Assembly (NCBI RefSeq): GCF_019052365.1
Contig: NZ_JAHQUY010000068.1
Span: 1 to 15,166 of the forward strand
Origin: Leyella stercorea
Lineage (GTDB): Bacteria; Bacteroidota; Bacteroidia; Bacteroidales; Bacteroidaceae
Length of the DNA: 15,166 nucleotides
Direction: 5' to 3'
Below are positions 7,343 through 13,587 of this stretch, piece by piece. Under the pieces are notes generated by a model that saw only the letters and a program-made list of their open reading frames with translations, ran no database searches and was not told where the DNA came from. The translations under genes and the position numbers were made by a program. How positions within the stretch are numbered: position 1 is the first letter of the stretch; each line of letters begins with the position of its first letter.

Positions 7343-8524
7343 TTACTTAAGTATCTTCTTCGCAACCTTTGTGCCGTCGGCAGCAACGGTTGTCTTCACG
7401 AAGACGCCCTTTGTAGGACGCTGTATGCGGCGACCGCTAAGGTCGTAGTAGCTTACTGCGCCTGCTTCGCCGGTTGTGACAGCGTCTACAGATGTAGAAG
7501 AAGCCGGGCGGAACTTAGGCTTTGTGTAGTAAACATACGGATAATAGTTGTGTCCGCGATTGATAGCGATAGTCAGTTCGTCGGTAGAGAAGGTCTTTGT
7601 AGCCGCATCGTAGTCGAACGCAGGGTTCTCAATCTCGTAGAGTCCGTACTTCTCGCCTTCAGCGTCTGTGAACTTGCCCCAACCGAACGGATAGAGATAC
7701 ATGTGACCGGTGCCGTATGTAGCGTTGTCGCGGTCGATGCCCATATACTGCCACTTTGTGAGCTGCAGTTTGTTGCCGTTGATAGTGCCGCAGATCCAAA
7801 GGTCTGGCGACTCATAGTCGAGGTCGCCGATGTAAACCTTGTTGCCCTCGAACACTACGCGTACCGTTCTGTCAGCCTCGTCATCCTCGCTGTCGTTGTA
7901 CGAAACCTTGTACTTCACAGCCTTGCTTGCGTCAGCCGGAACCGGCGCTGCGTCCTTCACCTTATTATATATAGACACCGTGTCGCCGTAGCCATAGAAG
8001 TAGCCGTCGGCTGAACCAAGACCGATGAACGCATCCTTAGCGCCGACCTTTACGAGCGAGTCGTTGCGCAGCTCGAACTTAACGACTTGCGATGCGGCGT
8101 CAACAGCGGCGTATTCTTCGCTGCCCTCGCTGTTCTTGACGTAGCGCCAAGCGTAGAGAATCGGATCATGCTTGTCACCTTCGTTGTCGTATACAGCCTG
8201 CGGCATGCGCACCTCGTAGGTGTTGCCCTCGCCCTTAACTGCCTTCACCCAAATGTCGCCGTACGAGAAGAAGCCGAACGGATTCTTTATGTACAAGCTA
8301 CCGTCGGCAGCCTCAACGATGTCCGACACGTAGCCGTCGCCAAGGTGGTCGTAGATAAAGTTGTCAGTTTTGTTTACGTATGCACCCTCGAAGTAGTGGT
8401 TGAGGTCTTTGTGAAGTGTGCCTTCTGGCTGTGTCTTGATGATGTCAGCCAAGCCAGACAGGGTCTGTGCCGAAGCACCGATTGTGGCGAAAGCCACAGC
8501 TAAAAGTGTAAAGATTTTCTTCAT
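7343..8524 (-). CDS. Secreted beta-rich protein with C-terminal sorting-like tail, unknown function
   Basis: I choose the ATG at 8522-8524 rather than one 22 codons upstream, because it starts a clean signal peptide (MKKIFTLLAVAFATIGASAQ, cleavage near residue 19-20). The longer frame would add a basic, non-hydrophobic leader and run through the promoter's start region. The protein is 393 residues. The mature part is rich in aromatic residues, glycine and acidic residues. It seems to hold two related beta modules: one around 70-130 (SLYIK...IWVKAVKGEGNTYEVRMPQ) and one around 225-285 (KVYIGDL...LWICGTINGNKLQLTKWQY). The last 38 residues (SYYDLSGRRI...KGVFVKTTV...KKILK) resemble type A C-terminal sorting domains of the type IX secretion system, which also occur in Bacteroidales whose use of that system is unclear. 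Export is well supported; the function is not recognised. It shares a divergent promoter region with the gene at 8675. Confidence 0.85.
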   Translation of the reverse strand: MKKIFTLLAVAFATIGASAQTLSGLADIIKTQPEGTLHKDLNHYFEGAYVNKTDNFIYDHLGDGYVSDIVEAADGSLYIKNPFGFFSYGDIWVKAVKGEGNTYEVRMPQAVYDNEGDKHDPILYAWRYVKNSEGSEEYAAVDAASQVVKFELRNDSLVKVGAKDAFIGLGSADGYFYGYGDTVSIYNKVKDAAPVPADASKAVKYKVSYNDSEDDEADRTVRVVFEGNKVYIGDLDYESPDLWICGTINGNKLQLTKWQYMGIDRDNATYGTGHMYLYPFGWGKFTDAEGEKYGLYEIENPAFDYDAATKTFSTDELTIAINRGHNYYPYVYYTKPKFRPASSTSVDAVTTGEAGAVSYYDLSGRRIQRPTKGVFVKTTVAADGTKVAKKILK

Positions 8525-8586
8525 ATAGTTGTTATTTAATTTGTTACGGCGGTTTCGAAAACAATGTGAATGAATGTTTTTCGCAC

Positions 8587-8636
8587 ACAAAATTAGTAAA
8601 AGTAAGGTAAATACGGAAATAAATAACTAATTTTGT
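8587..8636. promoter_or_regulatory. Mirror-image divergent promoter for two secreted-protein genes
   Basis: An 11-bp perfect inverted repeat, ACAAAATTAGT (8587-8597) and ACTAATTTTGT (8626-8636), places an identical Bacteroidetes -7 element TAATTTTG on each strand: minus at 8588-8595 and plus at 8628-8635. Predicted start sites lie outside the arms, giving leaders of about 55 nt leftward and 33 nt rightward. Neither side has a TTTG -33 element in the 28-bp spacer, so expression may depend on an activator or use a different sigma factor. Confidence 0.65.
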
Positions 8637-8674
8637 ACGCATTATCTAATCTTATTATAACCAAAATCACTTTT

Positions 8675-10933
8675 ATGAGTTTTTCTACAATCAAAGCTAT
8701 TGCCTTTACAGCAGTGTTTGCCGCTGCTACTCCATTGGCATACGCACAATCAGCAACAGAACTTGAAGAAGACTTCAGCCTCTTCATCGCAGGCAGCGAG
8801 AGCGAGCCTTCGAGCGCCATCAGCAACGAGACTGGCACAATACCGAGCAGCTACTTTCACCAGAGCGGTTGGAGCGGCTACGGCGTTCACCAGGCAGGCG
8901 GTGCGTGCGCACTCATCAGCCCCGACAACTACGGAGCGCAGCTCTACACACCGCTCGGCGCATACATCGGCGAGTATGAGGTGAAGGTGCGCGCAAAAAC
9001 ACTCGCAAGCAACTATCGCGACAACGCACAGCTCACCATCGGTCTGTGGGAGGACGCTGCGAGCCAGTATAACCAGACCACATACCACGAGCCGTTCACA
9101 ACAACAAAGAGCGAGTGGCGCGAGTTTACGTTCTACTTTAACAATACCACCTACAACAGCAGCAACCTGCTCATCGCGTTCAGCACATTGGACAAGGTGC
9201 TCATCGACGACGTGAAGATAAGCCGACCGACTACGCTCACAGCCCCAACACCTGCAGGCATAAGCGGATTCAAGGCAGACGGTTTCACTGCTCACTGGAA
9301 TGCTGTGAACGGCGCTACCCACTATCTGTTCTCTCTCTTTCACGACGTGAAGGAAGGCGAGACAGAAGAACAGACATTCCTCGAGAACTTCACTTCGATG
9401 AAGACCAGCGGCAAGCTGCCTGAGGGCTGGGGTTACAAGTCGCAGAGCGGCAAGGAACCCGAGTTCTTCGAGAAGTCGGCTGACGGCATAAAAGGCGCTT
9501 TGCTGTTCAAGAACGGCGATGTCATCACCATGCCCGACAACGGCGGCTACTATAATACGCTTGAGATAAACATCGTTGAGTGCAAGATGCCGAAGAACGC
9601 GGAGGAGATAGGCGACGCCCAAATCATCGTTGAGCTCTTCGACGGACACGCCTGGAAGAAGTTCACGACTATCTACGTCGATGCTTCTGAATACGGTCAG
9701 GGCAACATCCACGACTTCGACTGGACACGTTTCGTTACACAGGACAAGTACAAGTGTACTTCTGTGCGCTTCCGTCTTGCGGGCTTCCCCGACGACTGCG
9801 CATTGGGTCTCACAGACATGGCATGGAGCACAAAGAACACCACTACCACTCACTACGACATAAAGGACAAGCGCGTGGACGGCACAAGCTTCACCGTCGA
9901 CGGTCTTGACCCGGCTATCGACTACTCGTTCGTCGTTAAGGCTTGCAACGCAGAGAGCACATCGCCTTCGTCTGAGGCTTACGAGGCTATCGGCGTAGCT
10001 GCTCCGGTAGCAGAGTCTGCCAACGACGTGCGCAAGGACAGCTATACAGCCAACTGGCAGCTCTCGCCGAAGGCTGAAAGCTACTACGTAGAGAACAACG
10101 ACCTCTACACGGCTCCGGCTGACGCAGCGAGCTACGTGGTGATCAACGAGGACTTCTCTAAGATTTCGGGCTCGGGCGTAACTATCGACAAGCCGTACGC
10201 TTTCCAGAACGGCAAGTACGAGAAGGTGGGCTTGGATATGGTATACAACAACGGATGGGAGTGCTACTGGGGCGGATACGCTGAGGGCTGCTTCGTTTGC
10301 ACCGGCATGACCGACTACAACATCAGCGGCGAACTCGTCACTCCGCAGCTTACACTTAACAACGACGGCGGAAGCTATCAGGTGAAGGTGAAGGCACGCT
10401 CTATGCTCAAGGACGAGACACTCATCGTCTACAGCAAGAACACACGCGAGACCAAGCAGTGCCAGCTCAACCCCGACGACTGGAGCACATTCACGCTCAA
10501 CTTCACAGCGGGCCAGCTCAGCGACCGCATCGCATTCACTTGCCAGAACCACTATCCGTTCATCATCGACGAAATAAAGATTACTCAGAATCTGAAGGCT
10601 GGCGACCGCGTTTATACCTTCCTCGACAACTCTGAGGAGATTGAGGAGGAGGAGACAAGCTACACCCTCACTCAGCTCGCTCAGCCGAAGGCTAACCACA
10701 CTTACGCTTACCGCGTGTACGGACAGAGAATGTACAACAACAAGAAGGTGGTTTCTGCACCGTCCGACTACGTAACTGTCGACTTCTCGACTGGCATCAA
10801 CAAGACTGAGGCTGCGGAGAACGCAGCTGAGGTGGCTCGCTACACCGTAGACGGCGTGAAGGTTGGTGCTAACGCGCGTGGCGTTGTGCTCGTCAAGTAC
10901 GCTGACGGCAGCGTAAAGAAGCAGGTTAAGTAA
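8675..10933 (+). CDS. Large secreted protein with jelly-roll and fibronectin type III domains
   Basis: I choose the ATG at 8675: it begins a signal peptide (residues 1-24, ending LAYA|Q), whereas the upstream TTG at 8633 lies within the -7 element. The product is 752 residues. Three jelly-roll-like modules of the 'choice-of-anchor J' kind are visible: about 31-184 (EEDFS to LIDDVKIS), 236-388 (LENFT to LTDMAW) and 491-639 (NEDFS to IIDEIKIT). Two fibronectin type III domains appear split around modules 2 and 3: strands at 190-222 (GFTAHWNAVNGATHYLFSL) resume at 394-440 (TSFTVDGLDPAIDYSFVVKA), and strands at 442-474 resume at about 644-705. The tail (718-752, ARYTVDGVKV...RGVVLVKYADGSVKKQVK) is sorting-like. 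No catalytic motif is seen; adhesion or glycan binding at the cell surface is an inference. A terminator follows. Confidence 0.85.
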   Translation: MSFSTIKAIAFTAVFAAATPLAYAQSATELEEDFSLFIAGSESEPSSAISNETGTIPSSYFHQSGWSGYGVHQAGGACALISPDNYGAQLYTPLGAYIGEYEVKVRAKTLASNYRDNAQLTIGLWEDAASQYNQTTYHEPFTTTKSEWREFTFYFNNTTYNSSNLLIAFSTLDKVLIDDVKISRPTTLTAPTPAGISGFKADGFTAHWNAVNGATHYLFSLFHDVKEGETEEQTFLENFTSMKTSGKLPEGWGYKSQSGKEPEFFEKSADGIKGALLFKNGDVITMPDNGGYYNTLEINIVECKMPKNAEEIGDAQIIVELFDGHAWKKFTTIYVDASEYGQGNIHDFDWTRFVTQDKYKCTSVRFRLAGFPDDCALGLTDMAWSTKNTTTTHYDIKDKRVDGTSFTVDGLDPAIDYSFVVKACNAESTSPSSEAYEAIGVAAPVAESANDVRKDSYTANWQLSPKAESYYVENNDLYTAPADAASYVVINEDFSKISGSGVTIDKPYAFQNGKYEKVGLDMVYNNGWECYWGGYAEGCFVCTGMTDYNISGELVTPQLTLNNDGGSYQVKVKARSMLKDETLIVYSKNTRETKQCQLNPDDWSTFTLNFTAGQLSDRIAFTCQNHYPFIIDEIKITQNLKAGDRVYTFLDNSEEIEEEETSYTLTQLAQPKANHTYAYRVYGQRMYNNKKVVSAPSDYVTVDFSTGINKTEAAENAAEVARYTVDGVKVGANARGVVLVKYADGSVKKQVK

Positions 10934-10974
10934 ACGGATTGCGTTCGCTGTCCGATGACAAAACAATAGCATTT

Positions 10975-11010
10975 AGGGCGTGTCACTTTATGTGGCACGC
11001 CCTTATTGTA
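10975..11010 (+). terminator. Terminator hairpin after the large secreted-protein gene
   Basis: AGGGCGTG (10975-10982) pairs with CACGCCCT (10996-11003). The stem continues inward with one G-U pair and TCAC-type pairing to a 5-nt loop (10987-10991), 12 bp in all. It is followed by TTATTG, a weak T-run. It lies 42 bp past the stop codon and isolates this gene from the higBA promoter. Confidence 0.75.
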
Positions 11011-11032
11011 TCACAAAAAATATAAAATTCCT

Positions 11033-11066
11033 TAGTAAAAGTTCTCCACATTGAGAACTTTTACTA
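11033..11066 (+). promoter_or_regulatory. Palindromic operator of higBA
   Basis: A perfect inverted repeat with 14-bp arms, TAGTAAAAGTTCTC (11033-11046) and GAGAACTTTTACTA (11053-11066), and a 6-nt spacer. The right arm ends inside the -7 element of the higB promoter, so a protein bound here would block transcription. HigA-type antitoxins usually repress their own operon this way, so it is very probably the HigA or HigBA binding site. Confidence 0.8.
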
Positions 11067-11072
11067 TCTTTG
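11065..11072 (+). promoter_or_regulatory. -7 element of the higBA promoter
   Basis: TATCTTTG exactly matches TAnnTTTG. It lies 17 bp before the higB start codon, giving a leader of only about 10 nt, and overlaps the operator palindrome by two bases. There is no clear -33 TTTG; GTTCTC of the left arm occupies that position. Confidence 0.7.
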
Positions 11073-11089
11073 CATTAAATAGAACAACT

Positions 11090-11386
11090 ATGAAAATATT
11101 AAAGTTCAAGTTGCTAAAGGATTTCGGAAAGAAACATCCTGATGCAATTGACCCATTAATGCGTTGGGCTGAATACATCGAAAAAACAGATTTGAAGAGT
11201 CATGCTGACTTAAAAGCAGCTTTTCCATCTGCTGACTATGTCGGAAACGACAGATACGTATTCAATATATCTGGCAACAAATTCAGATTAATTACAATCG
11301 TTGTGTTCTTTCAAGGTTTTCTTCACATAAGATTCATTGGAACACACGCAGAGTATGACAAGATTAAGGACATTAAAAACATATAA
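11090..11386 (+). CDS. higB: HigB-type toxin, type II toxin-antitoxin mRNA interferase
   Basis: I choose the ATG at 11090, because the upstream TTG at 11051 lies inside the operator. The protein is 98 residues, normal for this family (the HigB_toxin family, RelE fold), whose members cut mRNA at the ribosome. Family marks are LKAAFPSADYVG (41-52), VFNISGNKFRLI (57-68) and RFIGTHAEYDKI (81-92, including the conserved TH and YD). It precedes its antitoxin, the order typical of HigBA, with a 4-nt gap and a shared autoregulated promoter. The gene is clearly more AT-rich than its neighbours, consistent with acquisition from elsewhere. It shows no truncation, so the toxin may be active. Confidence 0.92.
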   Translation: MKILKFKLLKDFGKKHPDAIDPLMRWAEYIEKTDLKSHADLKAAFPSADYVGNDRYVFNISGNKFRLITIVVFFQGFLHIRFIGTHAEYDKIKDIKNI

Positions 11387-11390
11387 TATT

Positions 11391-11768
11391 ATGACTATCA
11401 AAGACGAAAACACATATAACGAGATTAATGAACGTATGGAGAAGCTTCTCGAAAAAGGCACTCAGTTAGGCGGTATGGACTTCCTTAGCGAAGTAGAAAA
11501 AGAAGAATTGAAAATACTCAGCGAAGCCGCTTACGACTGGGAATGTGAAGTTGAACCACACCCATGGCGCGTAAAGCCCTCTTTGATTGCAGCCATCAAA
11601 GTTGCATTTCGCAAAAAAGGATTCAAACAGAAGGATGCTGCGAAAGCTATAGGAGTGTCGACGACAGCATTGAGCGACATTCTGCATGGACGTAGAGCCA
11701 TCAACTACGATGTAGCAAGAAACATATATCACGAACTTGGTGTTCCTGCAAATATCATTTTAGCATAG
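11391..11768 (+). CDS. higA: HigA-type antitoxin, helix-turn-helix DNA-binding protein
   Basis: The ATG at 11391 follows the higB stop by 4 nt; an earlier in-frame ATG at 11337 would overlap higB by 50 bp and adds no conserved sequence. The protein is 125 residues. The N-terminal half (1-58) is acidic and probably helical, the part that would contact the toxin. The C-terminal half holds an HTH_3/Xre-like helix-turn-helix at about 79-100 (KQKDAAKAIGVSTTALSDIL), followed by HGRRAINYDVARNIYHELG, as in HigA antitoxins. Its role is to neutralise HigB and repress the operon through the palindrome at 11033-11066. It is AT-rich like higB. Confidence 0.92.
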   Translation: MTIKDENTYNEINERMEKLLEKGTQLGGMDFLSEVEKEELKILSEAAYDWECEVEPHPWRVKPSLIAAIKVAFRKKGFKQKDAAKAIGVSTTALSDILHGRRAINYDVARNIYHELGVPANIILA

Positions 11769-11777
11769 TACAATTTA

Positions 11778-11807
11778 AATATTGTGGCAAAAACGCAGCC
11801 CAATATT
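11778..11807 (+). terminator. Weak hairpin after higA
   Basis: AATATTG (11778-11784) pairs with CAATATT (11801-11807), and after a one-base bulge GGC (11786-11788) pairs with GCC (11798-11800). It starts 10 bp after the higA stop, but it is AT-rich and has no T-run, so termination is only a possibility. Confidence 0.3.
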
Positions 11808-11829
11808 CACATTATTGATTATTTAGTTG

Positions 11830-11837
11830 TACCTTTG
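11830..11837 (+). promoter_or_regulatory. Probable -7 element of the fhs promoter
   Basis: TACCTTTG exactly matches TAnnTTTG and is followed by C, as in many strong Bacteroidetes promoters. It lies 83 bp before the fhs start. A TTG at 11815-11817 is too close to act as the -33 element, and none is seen at the right distance. Confidence 0.55.
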
Positions 11838-11920
11838 CACTCGCACTCCATACTTTGTAACCACAAGGGTTCAAAACTCTATAACAACAAGAGGATAACT
11901 CTACAAACATCACACACACA

Positions 11921-13585
11921 ATGACAGACATCGAAATTGCTCGCAGCACCAAGCTCGAGGAGATTGAAGCAGTTGCTTCGAAGTATGGCATCCCGACAAA
12001 AGAACTCGAACACTACGGTCACTACATGGCTAAGGTTCCGACACGCCTCATCGACGAGGAGCGCGTGAAGAAGAGCAACCTTATACTCGTTACAGCCATC
12101 ACACCGACCAAGGCTGGAATCGGCAAGACTACCGTTACTATCGGTCTTGCGCTCGGACTCACACGCATCGGAAAGAAGGCTATATGCGCCCTGCGCGAAC
12201 CGTCGCTCGGTCCGGTGTTCGGACTCAAGGGCGGAGCATGCGGCGGCGGACACACACAGGTGCTGCCGATGGACAAGATAAACCTACACTTCACAGGCGA
12301 CTTCCATGCCATCACCTCAGCGCACAACACTATCACGGCGCTGCTCGACAACTATATGTACCAAAACCGCGATAACGGATTCGCTCTGCGCGAAGTGCTC
12401 TGGAACCGCGTACTTGACGTGAACGACCGCGGACTGCGCGACATCGTGACCGGCATGGGCGGCAAGGCGAACGGCATTGTGCGCGAATCGGGCTTCGACA
12501 TCACTCCTGCGTCGGAGATTATGGCTATACTCTGCCTCGCTAAGGACGAGGACGACCTGCGCCGACGCATCGAGAACATACTTCTGGGCTACACCGTTGA
12601 TGGCAAGCCGTTCACCGTGAAGGATCTCGGCGTGGCTGGCGCCATCACCGTTCTGCTGCGCGACGCACTTGCGCCTAACCTCGTGCAGACTACCGAGAAC
12701 ACCGCAGCGTTCGTACACGGCGGTCCGTTCGCCAATATCGCTCACGGCTGCAACTCCATCCTCGCTACGAAGATGGCTATGACCTTCGGCGACTACGTCA
12801 TCACGGAGGCTGGCTTCGGTGCCGACCTCGGAGCAGAGAAGTTCTACGACATCAAGTGCCGCAAGAGCGGTCTGCAGCCTAAGATGACGCTCATCGTGGC
12901 TACTGCGCAGGGCCTCAAGATGCACGGCGGCGTGGCTGTAGAGGACATCAAAAAGCCCAACAGCGAGGGTCTCCGCAAGGGTCTCGCCAACCTCGACAAG
13001 CATATCAAGAACCTGCAGTCGTTCGGTCAGACCGTGGCTGTGGTGTTCAACCGCTATGCAGGCGACGTGGTTGAGGAGATAGAAATCGTGAAGAACTACT
13101 GCGCAGAGATTGGCGTGGGCTTCGCCGAGAACGACGCTTACGCCGAAGGCAGCAAAGGCGCTGTCGACTTGGCTAACCTCGTGGTGGAGACTATAGAGAA
13201 GCACCCGTCTGAGCCGTTGAAGCTCGTTTACGACGACGAGGACTCTATCGAGGAAAAGGTAGAGAAGGTGGCTAAGAACATATACGGAGCGGCAAGCGTC
13301 TCGTTCGCTGCACCGGCAAAGAAGAAGCTGCAGATGATTAAGGAGTTGGGCTACGAGCACTTCCCCGTCTGCATCGCAAAGACACAGTTCTCGTTCTCTA
13401 CAGACGCCAAGCAGTATTGCGTTGCTTCGGGCTTCGACGTGAACATGCGCGACATAGTAATCAACGCGGGCGCTGAAATGATTGTTGTTGTGGCAGGCAG
13501 CATCATGCGTATGCCTGGTCTGCCAAAGGTGCCGGCAGCGATGAACATCGACATCGTGAACGGCGAAATTGAAGGATTATCATAA
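11921..13585 (+). CDS. fhs: Formate-tetrahydrofolate ligase
   Basis: A 554-residue cytoplasmic enzyme of the usual 550-560 length. It makes 10-formyl-tetrahydrofolate from formate, ATP and tetrahydrofolate, feeding purine and formyl-Met-tRNA synthesis. The ATP-binding loop is [17 protein letters not shown] (60-76); the KAGIGK form replaces PAGEGK of clostridial enzymes and is, as I recall, normal in Bacteroidales. The family signature [19 protein letters not shown] (92-110) is followed by [22 protein letters not shown] (115-136). Near the C-terminus are [13 protein letters not shown] and [17 protein letters not shown], both diagnostic. It starts a two-gene unit: the serine hydrolase start codon follows its stop by 2 nt. 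No glyA or folD is adjacent. Confidence 0.98.
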   Translation: MTDIEIARSTKLEEIEAVASKYGIPTKELEHYGHYMAKVPTRLIDEERVKKSNLILVTAITPTKAGIGKTTVTIGLALGLTRIGKKAICALREPSLGPVFGLKGGACGGGHTQVLPMDKINLHFTGDFHAITSAHNTITALLDNYMYQNRDNGFALREVLWNRVLDVNDRGLRDIVTGMGGKANGIVRESGFDITPASEIMAILCLAKDEDDLRRRIENILLGYTVDGKPFTVKDLGVAGAITVLLRDALAPNLVQTTENTAAFVHGGPFANIAHGCNSILATKMAMTFGDYVITEAGFGADLGAEKFYDIKCRKSGLQPKMTLIVATAQGLKMHGGVAVEDIKKPNSEGLRKGLANLDKHIKNLQSFGQTVAVVFNRYAGDVVEEIEIVKNYCAEIGVGFAENDAYAEGSKGAVDLANLVVETIEKHPSEPLKLVYDDEDSIEEKVEKVAKNIYGAASVSFAAPAKKKLQMIKELGYEHFPVCIAKTQFSFSTDAKQYCVASGFDVNMRDIVINAGAEMIVVVAGSIMRMPGLPKVPAAMNIDIVNGEIEGLS

Positions 13586-13587
13586 AA

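Noticed and set aside
8750..10972. Minus-strand open frame of 740 codons opposite the large secreted-protein gene.
   Set aside because: A by-product of GC-rich codon use in the sense gene: the translation is a low-complexity run of V, L, A, R, E and H with no signal or domain, while the sense protein has a signal peptide, FN3 strands, a promoter and a terminator.
11051..11089. Longer higB reading from the TTG at 11051.
   Set aside because: That start lies inside the operator and upstream of the -7 element, so it would not be on the mRNA.
12317..13360. Long minus-strand open frame opposite fhs.
   Set aside because: Shadow of fhs; no conserved motif, while fhs is unambiguous.
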